Positions 8,483 through 16,864 of a stretch of DNA of 64,000 bases are shown piece by piece. Within the stretch, counting starts at the first letter, position 1; each line of letters opens with the position of its first letter. The notes under the pieces are model-generated. The model worked only from the letters and a program-made list of their open reading frames with translations, did not search any database and was not told where the DNA came from. The stretch comes from Pseudomonas sp. LRP2-20 (lineage in GTDB: Bacteria; Pseudomonadota; Gammaproteobacteria; Pseudomonadales; Pseudomonadaceae): the NCBI RefSeq assembly GCF_024349685.1, contig NZ_AP025944.1, forward strand, positions 2,548,001 to 2,612,000, written 5' to 3'. The position numbers were made by a program, and so were the translations under genes.

Positions 8483-9184
8483 TCAGATCGAGCGCTGGTT
8501 GACGCGGGCAGAGAGCTGCTCGGCGCTTTCCTTGCGCTCCGAATAGCGGTCCACCAGGAATGCCTGGCGGTCGCGCAGCAGTACGGTGAACTTCACCAGT
8601 TCCTCCATCACATCCACCACGCGGTCGTAGTACGGCGAAGGCTTCATCCGCCCGGCGTCGTCAAACTCCAGGTAGGCTTTGGGGACCGAAGACTGGTTGG
8701 GTATGGTGAACATGCGCATCCAGCGGCCAAGCACGCGCAGCTGGTTGACCACGTTGAACGATTGCGAGCCGCCACACACCTGCATGACGGCCAGGGTCTT
8801 GCCCTGGGTGGGGCGCACCGCACCCAGGGCCAGGGGGACCCAGTCGATCTGCGCCTTGAACACCGCAGACATCGCACCATGGCGCTCTGGCGAGCACCAG
8901 ACCTGGCCTTCGGACCACTGCATCAGGTCACGCAGTTCCTGCACCTTGGGGTGCTCGACAGGTACATCGTCAGGCAGCGGCAGGCCCGACGGATTGAAGA
9001 TGCGCGTTTCGGCACCGAAGTGCTCCAGCAGGCGTGCGGCTTCTTCCACCAGCAAGCGACTGAAGGAGCGTTCGCGGGTCGAGCCATACAGCAGCAGGAT
9101 GCGCGGTTTGTGCGTGCTGGAGCCGGGCGCCGCTGGCGGCCCATCGAACAGCGCGAGGTCGAGGTTAGGCAGTTGCTCGGACAT
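8483..9184 (-). CDS. arsH: ArsH, NADPH-dependent FMN reductase of arsenic resistance
   Basis: A 233-residue flavoprotein of the NADPH-dependent FMN reductase family. The flavodoxin-like phosphate-binding loop [14 protein letters not shown] lies near residues 30-43, and [18 protein letters not shown] matches the FMN/dimer region of ArsH. In this family ArsH oxidises trivalent methyl- and aromatic arsenicals to less toxic forms. It is the last gene of arsR-arsB-arsC-arsH, 12 bases after arsC. Confidence 0.93.
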   Translation of the reverse strand: MSEQLPNLDLALFDGPPAAPGSSTHKPRILLLYGSTRERSFSRLLVEEAARLLEHFGAETRIFNPSGLPLPDDVPVEHPKVQELRDLMQWSEGQVWCSPERHGAMSAVFKAQIDWVPLALGAVRPTQGKTLAVMQVCGGSQSFNVVNQLRVLGRWMRMFTIPNQSSVPKAYLEFDDAGRMKPSPYYDRVVDVMEELVKFTVLLRDRQAFLVDRYSERKESAEQLSARVNQRSI

Positions 9185-9196
9185 GTTTGCTCCTGC

Positions 9197-9667
9197 TCAA
9201 AGGGTACCGATGCGATCCAGCTCTTGCTTGAGCTGCTCACGGTCCAGGGTGTCGAAAGGCAGCCCGAAGAACGCCTGGCAGCGCGACTCGATGCGGGCCA
9301 GCGTGGCGCGGAACGCAGCGTCGACCGTAGCCTCGTCACCCACCACATCGGACGGATCCTCCAGCCCCCAGTGCGCCTTCAGCGCCGGGCCGAAATACAC
9401 CGGGCACGCTTCGCCGGCCGCCTTGTCGCACACGGTGATGACGATGTCGGGTGGGCAATCCTCGAACGCCTCATTGCCCTTGCTGCTCAACCCATCCGTC
9501 GAGATACCGGCGTGCTGCAAGGTGCTCAGGCTGCGCGGCAACACCAGGCCTTTCGGGAAGCTGCCGGAACTGACGGCTGCAAACGGGTGAGGCGCCAGGT
9601 GGTTGAACATGGCCTCGGAAAGGATGCTGCGGCAACTGTTGGCCGTGCACATGAACAGAACTCGCAT
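9197..9667 (-). CDS. arsC: Arsenate reductase ArsC, low-molecular-weight phosphatase type
   Basis: A 156-residue cytoplasmic enzyme that reduces arsenate to arsenite for export. The P-loop CTANSCR (residues 7-13) gives the CX5R phosphatase motif. The resolving cysteines C80 and C88 lie in VITVCDKAAGEACP, the three-cysteine relay of the thioredoxin-coupled class. DPSDVVGD follows the relay and holds the likely general acid. It lies between arsB (28 bases) and arsH. Confidence 0.93.
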   Translation of the reverse strand: MRVLFMCTANSCRSILSEAMFNHLAPHPFAAVSSGSFPKGLVLPRSLSTLQHAGISTDGLSSKGNEAFEDCPPDIVITVCDKAAGEACPVYFGPALKAHWGLEDPSDVVGDEATVDAAFRATLARIESRCQAFFGLPFDTLDREQLKQELDRIGTL

Positions 9668-9695
9668 GGAGGGCTCCTCCGCTTCGTGGCGGGTG

Positions 9696-10985
9696 TCAGA
9701 GGCTAAGGCGCAATGCCAAAGCGCAAAGGGTGATCAGCAGAACCGGCAGCGTCAGCAGGATGCCGACTTTGAAGTAGTAACCCCAGGTGATGCGCACGCC
9801 TTTGCGTTCCAGCACATGCAGCCAGAGCAGCGTGGCAAGGCTGCCGATGGGGGTGATTTTCGGGCCGAGGTCGCAGCCGATGACGTTGGCGTAGATCATC
9901 GCCTCGCGCACCAGCCCCGGCGCCTCGCTGGCCTGGATCGACAAGGCGCCGACCAGCACGCTGGGCATGTTGTTCATGACCGATGACAGTGCTGCAGCGA
10001 TCAACCCGGTCCCGATGGCAGCACTCCATAGCCCTTGCTGCGCAAGGCGGTCGAGCAGGTGGGTGAGCAAATCGGTGAGGCCGGCGTTCTTCAGCCCGTA
10101 GACCACCAGGTACATGCCGAGCGAAAAGATCACCACCTGCCAGGGCGCTTCGCGCAGCACACGGCGGGTCGAGATGCGGTGGCCACGGGCAGCGACGGCA
10201 AACAGGATCGCTGCACAGGCAGCGGCTACCGCACTGATCGGGATGCCCAGCGGATCCAGGGCAAACAGGCCGATCAGCAACACCAGCAACACCCAGCCAC
10301 CGACGTTGAAGGTGGCACGGTCATGAATCGCTTCGCTGGGCTGCTTCAGGGCCGCGACCGTGTAGTGCCTGGGGATATCACGGCGGAAAAACAGCCACAG
10401 CACCAGCAGGGTCGCGGCCACACTGGCAAGATTCACCGGCACCATCACCGAGGCATACTCGGCGAAGCCCAGCTTGAAGTAGTCCGCCGACACGATGTTC
10501 ACCAGGTTGGAGACCACCAGTGGCAGGCTCGCCGTGTCGGCAATGAAGCCTGCGGCCATGACGAAGGCCAGCGTCGCAGCGGGCGAAAAACGCAGCGCCA
10601 GCAGCATCGACATGACGATGGGCGTGAGGATCAGCGCTGCGCCATCGTTGGCGAACAGCGCCGACACGGCGGCACCCAGCAGCACGCAGAAGGCGAACAG
10701 GCGATGGCCGCTGCCGTTTGCCCAGCGCGCCACATGCAGCGCGGCCCACTCGAAGAAACCGGCCTCGTCCAGCAGCAGGCTGATGATGATGACGGCAATG
10801 AAGGTGGCGGTGGCGTTCCAGACAATGGCCCACACGGCCGGGATGTCGTGCAGCGAAACGGCACCGGCCGCCAGGGCGATGAGGGCACCGAGCGCGGCAC
10901 TCCAGCCGACGCCCAGCCCCTTCGGTTGCCAGATGACCAGGATGAGGGTGAAAACAAAGACTGCAATGGCGACCAGCATGAACAC
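9696..10985 (-). CDS. arsB: Arsenite efflux pump ArsB
   Basis: A 429-residue inner-membrane protein of the ArsB/NhaD superfamily with about twelve helices, the usual length. Diagnostic segments are the [13 protein letters not shown] stretch and the [22 protein letters not shown] stretch. It exports arsenite or antimonite using the proton gradient. No arsA ATPase is present, so the pump is the stand-alone form. It starts 15 bases after arsR and is followed by arsC. Confidence 0.95.
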   Translation of the reverse strand: MFMLVAIAVFVFTLILVIWQPKGLGVGWSAALGALIALAAGAVSLHDIPAVWAIVWNATATFIAVIIISLLLDEAGFFEWAALHVARWANGSGHRLFAFCVLLGAAVSALFANDGAALILTPIVMSMLLALRFSPAATLAFVMAAGFIADTASLPLVVSNLVNIVSADYFKLGFAEYASVMVPVNLASVAATLLVLWLFFRRDIPRHYTVAALKQPSEAIHDRATFNVGGWVLLVLLIGLFALDPLGIPISAVAAACAAILFAVAARGHRISTRRVLREAPWQVVIFSLGMYLVVYGLKNAGLTDLLTHLLDRLAQQGLWSAAIGTGLIAAALSSVMNNMPSVLVGALSIQASEAPGLVREAMIYANVIGCDLGPKITPIGSLATLLWLHVLERKGVRITWGYYFKVGILLTLPVLLITLCALALRLSL

Positions 10986-11000
10986 CTCGCTCGACGTTGA

Positions 11001-11348
11001 TCAGCAGCAGGCAGCGTCACGGACGGGGCGGCCGTCCATGTTCTGCAGGCGCAGGGTGTTCTCGGCCAACCATTGCGCGTTGGCCTGCAAGGTCGCCTGC
11101 AACATCTCGTGCACCCAGGCGGGCAGTTCCGGGTTCAGGCGGTAATACACCCATTGCCCCTGGCGGCGATCCAGCAGCATGCCACTGCTGCGCAGCTGCG
11201 CCAGATGGCGACTGATCTTCGGTTGGCTGTCGTTCAGCGCACACATCAATTCGCAGACACAGAGCTCACCCAGCCCTGCGATCAGCAGGGTGGCGCGGGT
11301 GCGGGTTTCGTCCGACAGGCACTTGAAGACATCGGGTGGAGTAAGCAT
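11001..11348 (-). CDS. arsR: Arsenic-responsive repressor ArsR
   Basis: A 115-residue winged-helix repressor of the ArsR/SmtB family. The metalloid-sensing motif ELCVCEL (28-34) gives C30 and C32, with C36 close by; the recognition helix follows (SQPKISRHLAQLRSSG). Arsenite binding releases DNA and turns on the operon. The frame is open back to 11510, but the ATG at 11348 matches the family start and lies just downstream of an operator palindrome. The protein ends in AACC, an added cysteine pair. Confidence 0.95.
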   Translation of the reverse strand: MLTPPDVFKCLSDETRTRATLLIAGLGELCVCELMCALNDSQPKISRHLAQLRSSGMLLDRRQGQWVYYRLNPELPAWVHEMLQATLQANAQWLAENTLRLQNMDGRPVRDAACC

Positions 11349-11361
11349 GGCAACACCAAAA

Positions 11362-11397
11362 CATATGGAAATCCGAATATACGGATTTTCATATATG
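11362..11397. promoter_or_regulatory. Likely ArsR operator
   Basis: An imperfect inverted repeat with perfect core arms AAATCCG and CGGATTT around AATATA, extended on each side by CATATG-like sequence. It begins 14 bases upstream of the arsR start and should overlap the arsRBCH promoter, as in other autoregulated ars operons. Confidence 0.65.
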
Positions 11398-11430
11398 AAA
11401 TGCAACCACGTGTGTGGAGGCAAGCTGAGG

Positions 11431-12342
11431 TCAGGGCTGCCCCGACTGGAACAACGCCCGGACGACCTCCCTGAGCCAGCGGTTGCCGCTGTCCTGATGG
11501 TAACGCGCATGCCAGTGCTGCTTGACTGTGAAGCCTTCTACCGCAAACGGGCAGTCATGCACCCGCAGCCCATGCATGTCGGCAAGTGTCTGGCCGATAT
11601 GCCGAGGCAGCGTCGCCACCAGGTCGGTCGACCCGACAATCATCCCAAGGCCAAGAAAGGCCGGCAGTTCGAGCATGATCCTGCGCTCGATCCCGGCCCG
11701 CGCCAAGCCGGCCTCCAGCAACTTCTGCCCGGTCCCGGCGCTGATCTGCACGTGCCCTTCGGCACGGTACTGGGCCACGCCCATGCCGTTGGCCAGGCGC
11801 GGGTGCTGCCGGTTGCTCAGGCACACCCAATCCTGTTCGAACAGCATCTGCTGATACATGCCGCCACCCAGCCAGGGTACAAAGCCGATGGCCAGGTCCG
11901 CTTCGCCCGACTCCAGGGCGCTCTCGGTATTGCCATCGATCCGCGCTGCTTCCAGGCGAATGCCCGGGGCATGGCTGCGCAAGTGGTTGAGGATACTGGG
12001 CAGCAAGGTGATATGGCTGGCATCGCTGACGCACAGGCGAAAGCGTCGCTGCGCCGTGGCCGGTATGAACTGCGGTGCCCAGGCGGTCAGGCGGCGCAGC
12101 GATTCCAGCACTTCGCGGCACGGCCCGATCAACTGGTCGGCCCGCGGGGTAGGGGCCATGCCGCCCGGCGTGCGCACGAACAACGGATCGTTCAACTGCT
12201 CGCGCAGGCGCGCCAGCCAGATGCTGATGGTCGGCTGGCTCTGGCCGAGCTGCTCGGCGGCGCGGGTCACGCTGCGGCACTGGTACAGCACCTCGAACAA
12301 CTGCAACAACTTGGGTTCCGGCAGGGGCTCCAGCGTGGTCAT
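11431..12342 (-). CDS. LysR-family transcriptional regulator
   Basis: A 303-residue regulator. The N-terminal helix-turn-helix is RSVTRAAEQLGQSQPTISIWLARLREQLNDPLFVRTPGGMAPT (about 23-66), followed by an effector-binding domain from about residue 95. It is divergent from the ketopantoate-reductase-like gene with 93 bases between the starts, the usual LysR layout, so it probably controls that operon in response to its substrate. The start at 12342 matches the family; the open frame further upstream overlaps the divergent gene. Two matching operator half-sites lie in the shared gap. Confidence 0.88.
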   Translation of the reverse strand: MTTLEPLPEPKLLQLFEVLYQCRSVTRAAEQLGQSQPTISIWLARLREQLNDPLFVRTPGGMAPTPRADQLIGPCREVLESLRRLTAWAPQFIPATAQRRFRLCVSDASHITLLPSILNHLRSHAPGIRLEAARIDGNTESALESGEADLAIGFVPWLGGGMYQQMLFEQDWVCLSNRQHPRLANGMGVAQYRAEGHVQISAGTGQKLLEAGLARAGIERRIMLELPAFLGLGMIVGSTDLVATLPRHIGQTLADMHGLRVHDCPFAVEGFTVKQHWHARYHQDSGNRWLREVVRALFQSGQP

Positions 12343-12343
12343 T

Positions 12344-12388
12344 ATTGCAAATCTCAATAGCGGTATTAACGCCATTGTATAGCTCAAA
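12344..12388. promoter_or_regulatory. LysR-type double operator between divergent genes
   Basis: Two TTG-N7-CAA sites, each a T-N11-A motif, stand exactly 30 bp apart: one in ATTGCAAATCTCAAT (12344-12358) and one in ATTGTATAGCTCAAA (12374-12388). Three helical turns of spacing place both on the same face of DNA, as for the recognition and activation sites of LysR regulators. Confidence 0.55.
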
Positions 12389-12435
12389 TAAGCCTCGCTG
12401 CATAAGGTAGTCGCAAACCACAGGAGGTCTGCGAC

Positions 12436-13383
12436 GTGAAAATCTGCATTCTGGGGGCCGGAGCCCTGGGTTGCGCCATTGGCGCGGCCTTGAGCGAGGC
12501 GGGGCATGAAACCTGGCTGTTGAACCGTGGCCGTGCCCATGTGGAGGCGATGAACCAGCACGGGTTGCAGGTACAGGACGAACGCGGCGAGCGCCACGTG
12601 CGGGTCAATGCCGCGATCGACGCCGAAGACGTCGGCGTGGCTGACCTGGTGGTGGTGCTGGTCAAGTCGTTCCACACCGCCGAGGCCATTGCCGGCGCCA
12701 GCGCGCTGATCGGGCCGCAGACACTGGTGCTGTCGCTGCAGAACGGCCTGGGCCACGAGGATATCCTGGCCGAGGCCGTAGGGCGCGAACGGGTGTTGGC
12801 GGGCAAGACCTACGTCGGCGGCGTGCTGCTGGCGCCGGGTTCGATACGCGCTGGCGTGGCAGGCAAGCAGACCTTCATCGGCGAGCTGGACGGCCAGCTG
12901 ACGCCCCGCGTGCAAGCCATTGCAGCGGCCTTCAGCGGCGCCGGGTTGGCCACCACGGTCAGCGACAACATCCTTGGCACCATGTGGGACAAGCTGCTGG
13001 TCAACGTTGCCACCGGCGCGCTGAGCGGCATCACCATGCTCAGCTACGGCCAGCTGTACAGCGAGCCGCTGCTGGAGAGCACCGCCAAGGCAGCGGTGGC
13101 CGAAGCCATCGCCGTGGCCGAGCGCGCCGGCATCCGCCTGAGCCTGACCAGCCCCGAGGCCGCCTGGACGTTGGCCGCCGAAGGCCTGCCGGCGAGCTTC
13201 CGCACCTCGATGCTGCAGAGCCTGGAAAAGGGCTCGATCACCGAAATCGACTACATCAACGGCGCTGTCGTGCGCTGGGGCCAGCGCCACGGCGTGGCCA
13301 CGCCGGTCAACGCGACCCTGGTGGCCTGTATCAAGGGCATCGAACGCGCCATGGCCGATCACCAGAAAAGGGAGAACCCATGA
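12436..13383 (+). CDS. Ketopantoate reductase-like (ApbA/PanE family) dehydrogenase
   Basis: A 315-residue NAD(P)-dependent 2-oxoacid reductase-like protein. The Rossmann motif GAGALGC is at residues 7-13; LVKSFHT and SLQNGLGHED match the family's cofactor and hinge regions, and MWDKLLVN holds the conserved lysine. It is probably not the housekeeping panE because it heads a catabolic-type operon. The GTG at 12436 is supported by AGGAGG eight bases upstream. It overlaps the VOC gene by ATGA. A role in reducing or oxidising a hydroxy acid of the pathway is inference. Confidence 0.8.
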   Translation: MKICILGAGALGCAIGAALSEAGHETWLLNRGRAHVEAMNQHGLQVQDERGERHVRVNAAIDAEDVGVADLVVVLVKSFHTAEAIAGASALIGPQTLVLSLQNGLGHEDILAEAVGRERVLAGKTYVGGVLLAPGSIRAGVAGKQTFIGELDGQLTPRVQAIAAAFSGAGLATTVSDNILGTMWDKLLVNVATGALSGITMLSYGQLYSEPLLESTAKAAVAEAIAVAERAGIRLSLTSPEAAWTLAAEGLPASFRTSMLQSLEKGSITEIDYINGAVVRWGQRHGVATPVNATLVACIKGIERAMADHQKRENP

Positions 13384-13778
13384 GCCAGCCAAAAGCCTAC
13401 CTCGAACACGTCGCATTCTGGGTGCGTGACATCCAGTGGCACATCCGCTTCTTCAGCGAAGTGTGCGGCATGACCATGCGCGAAGTGCAGGGCGACGTCG
13501 AGCAGCCCGCGCAGTACTGGACCCTCGGTGGCCTGCAGTTCATCCACCAGCCGGACTTCGCCGGCCCGGAAGGGCGCATGGCGCATCTGGGCATCATGTG
13601 CGAAGACCTCGAGGCCACCCTGGCGGCCGCCCAGCGCTTCGGCGTCAGCCAAATGCCCCAGGGCCACAACTGGCTGCGCCTGCCCGACGGCCTGGCGGTG
13701 GAGTTCATCCAGGCGATGCCGGCCAAGTGCGTCGCCCAGGCCCTGGCCATTGACCCGCGGGCCGAGGTGCAGGCATGA
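13380..13778 (+). CDS. VOC-superfamily (glyoxalase/dioxygenase fold) protein
   Basis: A 132-residue single VOC module. The N-terminal YLEHVAFWVRDIQWHIRFFSEVCGM is the first beta-alpha unit with a metal-ligand histidine (H10), and AHLGIMCEDLEATLAAAQ plus VEFIQ form the second, with a possible metal glutamate near the end. The family includes glyoxalases, epimerases and ring-cleaving dioxygenases; the exact activity is unknown. The frame remains open upstream inside the previous gene, but the ATG at 13380 overlaps its stop and fits the domain start. Confidence 0.72.
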   Translation: MSQPKAYLEHVAFWVRDIQWHIRFFSEVCGMTMREVQGDVEQPAQYWTLGGLQFIHQPDFAGPEGRMAHLGIMCEDLEATLAAAQRFGVSQMPQGHNWLRLPDGLAVEFIQAMPAKCVAQALAIDPRAEVQA

Positions 13779-14230
13779 GCGTGGTGGAAAAATACTGGGA
13801 CGATGCCCGCGAAGGCGACGAGTGCATCAGCCCCACCTATACCGTGACCCGTGAGCGCATCCTGGCCTACGCCGACCTCACCGGTGACCACACCCCGGTG
13901 CACGTCGACGAGGACTATGCCAATGCCAGCCACTTCGGCTGCCTGGTTGCCCACGGCCTGTTCGGGCTGTCCATCGCCGATGGCCTGAAAACCCAGTGCG
14001 AGTACCGCTTCCTGCCGGGCATGTCGCTGGGCTGGACCTGGGACTTCGTGCGGCCGATCAAGGTCAACGATGTGCTGCACGTGCGCATGCGCGTGGGGGC
14101 GATGCGCCCGAGCAACAGCCGCCCGGGCTGGGGCATCGTGGTCTTGCCGTCGGAACTGATCAACCAGCACGGCGAAGTCGTGCAGCGCGGTGAGCACCGC
14201 CTGATGGTGCCCAGGAGGGTAGAAGCATGA
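13775..14230 (+). CDS. MaoC-family (R)-specific hydratase-like protein
   Basis: A 151-residue hot-dog-fold protein. The hydratase motif appears as YADLTGDHTPVHVDEDYA with the catalytic D/H pair, followed by HFGCLVAHGLFGLSIADGL. Such proteins add water across enoyl-CoA double bonds or act on mesaconyl-CoA-type substrates. Its place directly before a CoA-transferase gene suggests the two act in sequence on a CoA ester. It overlaps both neighbours by ATGA. Confidence 0.82.
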   Translation: MSVVEKYWDDAREGDECISPTYTVTRERILAYADLTGDHTPVHVDEDYANASHFGCLVAHGLFGLSIADGLKTQCEYRFLPGMSLGWTWDFVRPIKVNDVLHVRMRVGAMRPSNSRPGWGIVVLPSELINQHGEVVQRGEHRLMVPRRVEA

Positions 14231-15459
14231 GCCAGGCACTGCCATTGGCGGGTATCCGCGTCATCGATTACAGCCACTTCCTTGCCGGGCCCTATGTGGG
14301 CCGCTGCCTGGCGGCGCTGGGCGCCGAGGTGATCAAGGTCGAACGGCCGGGCAGCGGCGATGCCGGCCGCCAGCACGCGTTCACCCTGGATGACCAGCAG
14401 AGTGGTTACTTCCTGCAGTTGAACATGGGCAAGCAGGGCGTCAGCGTGAACATGAAGGACCCGCGCGGCAAGGCCTTCATGCAGCGCTTGACCGACTCGG
14501 CCGACGTGTTCATCGAAAACTACCGCCCCGGCGCCCTGGACAAACTGGGCCTGGGCTATGCCGAACTGGCCGCGCGCAATCCGCGCCTGGTGTATTGCTC
14601 GATTTCCGCCTACGGCCATACCGGGCCAGACGCACACCGCGCCGGCTTCGGGCTGATCGCCGAGGCCAAGAGCGGGATCATGCAGATGGTCGGCGTACCC
14701 GGCGAAGCGCCGCCGCTGCTGCGGATTTCCCTGGGCGACATGTACACCGGCATCCATGCCGTGGCCGCGATCAATGCGGCGTTGCTGGGCCGGGTCAGCA
14801 GCGGCCGTGGGCAGCATATCGACATGGCCCTGTACGACACGCTGGTGTCGATGCATGAGTACGCGGTGCAGTGCTACACCTTGTCCGACGGCACCGTGCT
14901 GCCCGAGCAGACTGGCCATGACATGCCCACCTCGACCTTGTACGGCGTGTTCCGCGCCGCCGATGGCGACCTGGTGATCGCGGCCCAGGTCGACGATGCC
15001 TGGCAGCGCTTTGCCGCCATGCTTGAAGCCAATGGCGGCCCGCCCGGGTTTGGCAGCGACAAGCGCTACCACAGCCTCAACGGTCGCAATGCCCACCGCC
15101 AGGCGATCCTGGCCGTGGTCCGCGACTGGGTCGGCGCCCGGCAGGTGGCCGAAATCCTGCGACTGCTGGATGGCATCGACATCCCCAGTGCCAAGGTGCA
15201 GCGCATCGACGAGGTACTGGCCGACCCGCAGATCCAGGCGCGCAACATGGTCATCGAACAGCAGCACCCGCGCTACGGCACCTTGCGCCTGCCCAACCTG
15301 CCGTTCCGCTTTTCCGACTGCGACACGACGATCCACCAGGTGGCCCCGGACCTTGGCCAGCACAACGCCGAAGTGGCCGCGGCACTTGGCTTCAGCCCTG
15401 AAGAAATCACCGCCATGCAGGCAGACGGTGTGCTGTTCACCCACGGAGATGCACGATGA
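14227..15459 (+). CDS. Class III (CaiB/BaiF) CoA-transferase
   Basis: A 410-residue family III CoA-transferase. The N-terminal RVIDYSHFLAGPYVGRCLAALGAEVIKVERPGSGD is the family signature region, and D171 in SLGDMYTG is the expected catalytic aspartate that carries the mixed anhydride and CoA intermediates. Such enzymes move CoA from a donor such as succinyl-CoA to a carboxylic acid. It would activate the acid that the MaoC protein then hydrates. The gene overlaps the AroE-like gene by ATGA, the fourth such overlap in a row. Confidence 0.88.
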   Translation: MSQALPLAGIRVIDYSHFLAGPYVGRCLAALGAEVIKVERPGSGDAGRQHAFTLDDQQSGYFLQLNMGKQGVSVNMKDPRGKAFMQRLTDSADVFIENYRPGALDKLGLGYAELAARNPRLVYCSISAYGHTGPDAHRAGFGLIAEAKSGIMQMVGVPGEAPPLLRISLGDMYTGIHAVAAINAALLGRVSSGRGQHIDMALYDTLVSMHEYAVQCYTLSDGTVLPEQTGHDMPTSTLYGVFRAADGDLVIAAQVDDAWQRFAAMLEANGGPPGFGSDKRYHSLNGRNAHRQAILAVVRDWVGARQVAEILRLLDGIDIPSAKVQRIDEVLADPQIQARNMVIEQQHPRYGTLRLPNLPFRFSDCDTTIHQVAPDLGQHNAEVAAALGFSPEEITAMQADGVLFTHGDAR

Positions 15460-16274
15460 GCGACCGCTACGCAGTGATCGGCCGGCCGATCAACCACACC
15501 AAGTCCCCCTTGATTCATGGCCTGTTCGCCGAGGCCAGCGGCCAGACCCTGGAGTACGGCGCCATCGAGGGCGAACTCGAGGGCTTCGAGGCCCAGGTAC
15601 TGAAATTTCGCAGTGAAGGCGGGCTGGGCATGAACATCACCGCGCCGTTCAAGCTGCGCGCCTTCGAACTGGCCGACCGGCGCAGCGAGCGTGCGCAGCT
15701 GGCACGGGCGGCCAATGCGCTGAAATTCGAGGATGGCCGCATCGTTGCCGAAAACTTCGATGGCATCGGCCTGCTGCGGGATATCGAACAGAACCTGGGC
15801 GAACCGCTGCGCAACCGCCGGGTGCTGTTGCTCGGTGCCGGTGGCGCGGTGCGCGGCGCCCTGCTGCCGTTCCTGCAGGCCGGTCCGCGTGAACTGGTGA
15901 TCGCCAACCGCGACATGGCCAAGGCGCTGACCTTGCGCAACGAGCTGGATCATCCGTTGCTGCGTATCAGCCGTTATGAGGAACTGGAGGGGCAAGCTTT
16001 CGATATCGTGGTCAACGCTACCTCCGCGAGCCTGACCGGTGAGTTGCCGCCGCTGCCCGCTGATGTGCTGGGCCAGGCGCGCCTGGCCTATGAACTGGCA
16101 TACGGCAAAGGTCTGACACCGTTCCTGCGCATGGCCCAGGAGCAAGGTGTGGCGCGCCTGGCCGATGGGGTCGGCATGCTGGTGGAGCAGGCGGCAGAGG
16201 CGTTTGCCTGGTGGCGCGGGGTACGGCCTGAAACCCGTGCCGTGATCGACCGCCTGACCATCCCCCTGGAGTGA
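15456..16274 (+). CDS. Shikimate dehydrogenase-like protein (AroE paralogue)
   Basis: A 272-residue protein of the shikimate/quinate dehydrogenase family. The catalytic pair K66 (in NITAPFK) and D102 (in ENFDGIG) is kept, and the nucleotide loop GAGGAVRG is at 127-134. Substrate-site differences are visible: the usual HSxSP is HTKSP (14-18) and the usual NTDG is NFDG. These changes and the operon context argue for an AroE-like subclass acting on quinate, shikimate or a related ring acid rather than the housekeeping enzyme. It is translationally coupled to the CoA-transferase gene. Confidence 0.8.
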   Translation: MSDRYAVIGRPINHTKSPLIHGLFAEASGQTLEYGAIEGELEGFEAQVLKFRSEGGLGMNITAPFKLRAFELADRRSERAQLARAANALKFEDGRIVAENFDGIGLLRDIEQNLGEPLRNRRVLLLGAGGAVRGALLPFLQAGPRELVIANRDMAKALTLRNELDHPLLRISRYEELEGQAFDIVVNATSASLTGELPPLPADVLGQARLAYELAYGKGLTPFLRMAQEQGVARLADGVGMLVEQAAEAFAWWRGVRPETRAVIDRLTIPLE

Positions 16275-16277
16275 GCC

Positions 16278-16715
16278 ATGGCCGCCAATGTCTTGATGCT
16301 GCACGGCATCAACCACAACATGTTCGGCAAGCGCGACCCGCGCCAGTACGGCACGGCCACCCTTGCCGACATCGATCAAGCCCTGCAGGCGTTGGGCGAG
16401 GAGCTCGGCGCGCGGGTCGAGAGCTTCCAGACCAACTACGAAGGGGCGATGTGCGAGCGCATCCATCGGGCTTATGAGGAGCGGGTGGATGCCGTGCTGA
16501 TCAATGCCGGAGCCTGGACCCATTACAGCTACGGCATTCGTGATGCTCTGGCCATTGTCGAGGCGCCGGTGGTTGAAGTGCATATGTCGAACATCCATGC
16601 TAGAGAGCTGTTCCGCCATCACTCGGTGTTCGCCGAGGTGGTGCGCGGGCAGATCTGCGGATTCGGTGTCGAGACCTACCTGCTGGCTCTGCGTGCCGCA
16701 TTGAAGATGATCTGA
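16278..16715 (+). CDS. Type II 3-dehydroquinate dehydratase-like protein (AroQ paralogue)
   Basis: A 145-residue protein of the dodecameric type II dehydroquinase family. Key residues are kept: N12, R19, Y24 (catalytic tyrosine in RQYG), N76, H82, H102 in VEVHMSN, R109 and R113. The usual GPNLN loop reads GINHN and NHEG reads NYEG, so the substrate pocket differs. It may dehydrate 3-dehydroquinate made by the AroE-like neighbour, or a related compound. It starts four bases after that gene's stop, with GGAG in front. Confidence 0.82.
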   Translation: MAANVLMLHGINHNMFGKRDPRQYGTATLADIDQALQALGEELGARVESFQTNYEGAMCERIHRAYEERVDAVLINAGAWTHYSYGIRDALAIVEAPVVEVHMSNIHARELFRHHSVFAEVVRGQICGFGVETYLLALRAALKMI

Positions 16716-16730
16716 ACATTCATGCAGAAC

Positions 16731-16817
16731 CTGTGGGAGCGGGCTCGCCCGCGAACACCGGCGAAGCCGGTGCCAGTCACCGCGGTGCCAGCTTCGCGGG
16801 CAAGCCCGCTTCCACAG
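16731..16817. repeat. REP-type inverted pair (REPIN)
   Basis: Two REP units in opposite orientation: CTGTGGGAGCGGGCTCGCCC near 16731 and its near complement ending at 16817, with a smaller hairpin (CACCGGCGAAGCCGGTG) between them. It stands between the AroQ-like and MFS genes and may end or weaken transcription before the transporter. This repeat type is common between genes in the P. putida group. Confidence 0.8.
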
Positions 16818-16864
16818 GGAGGTGATTGCCCACTTCCCATGCCCCAGCAGAAGGACCTGTAACC

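Noticed and set aside
11431..13416. A 661-codon minus-strand protein covering the LysR gene and the region opposite the ketopantoate-reductase-like gene
   Set aside because: Only the last 303 codons form a LysR protein; the rest is antisense to a clear gene and spans the divergent promoter.
15456..16715. Housekeeping aroE and aroQ
   Set aside because: They sit in a LysR-controlled catabolic-type operon with a CoA-transferase and show changed substrate loops.
16731..16817. Possible CRISPR-like repeat or tRNA from REP sequences here and at 36580 and 56572
   Set aside because: Units are inverted pairs with variable inner loops, without regular spacers, and lack tRNA features.
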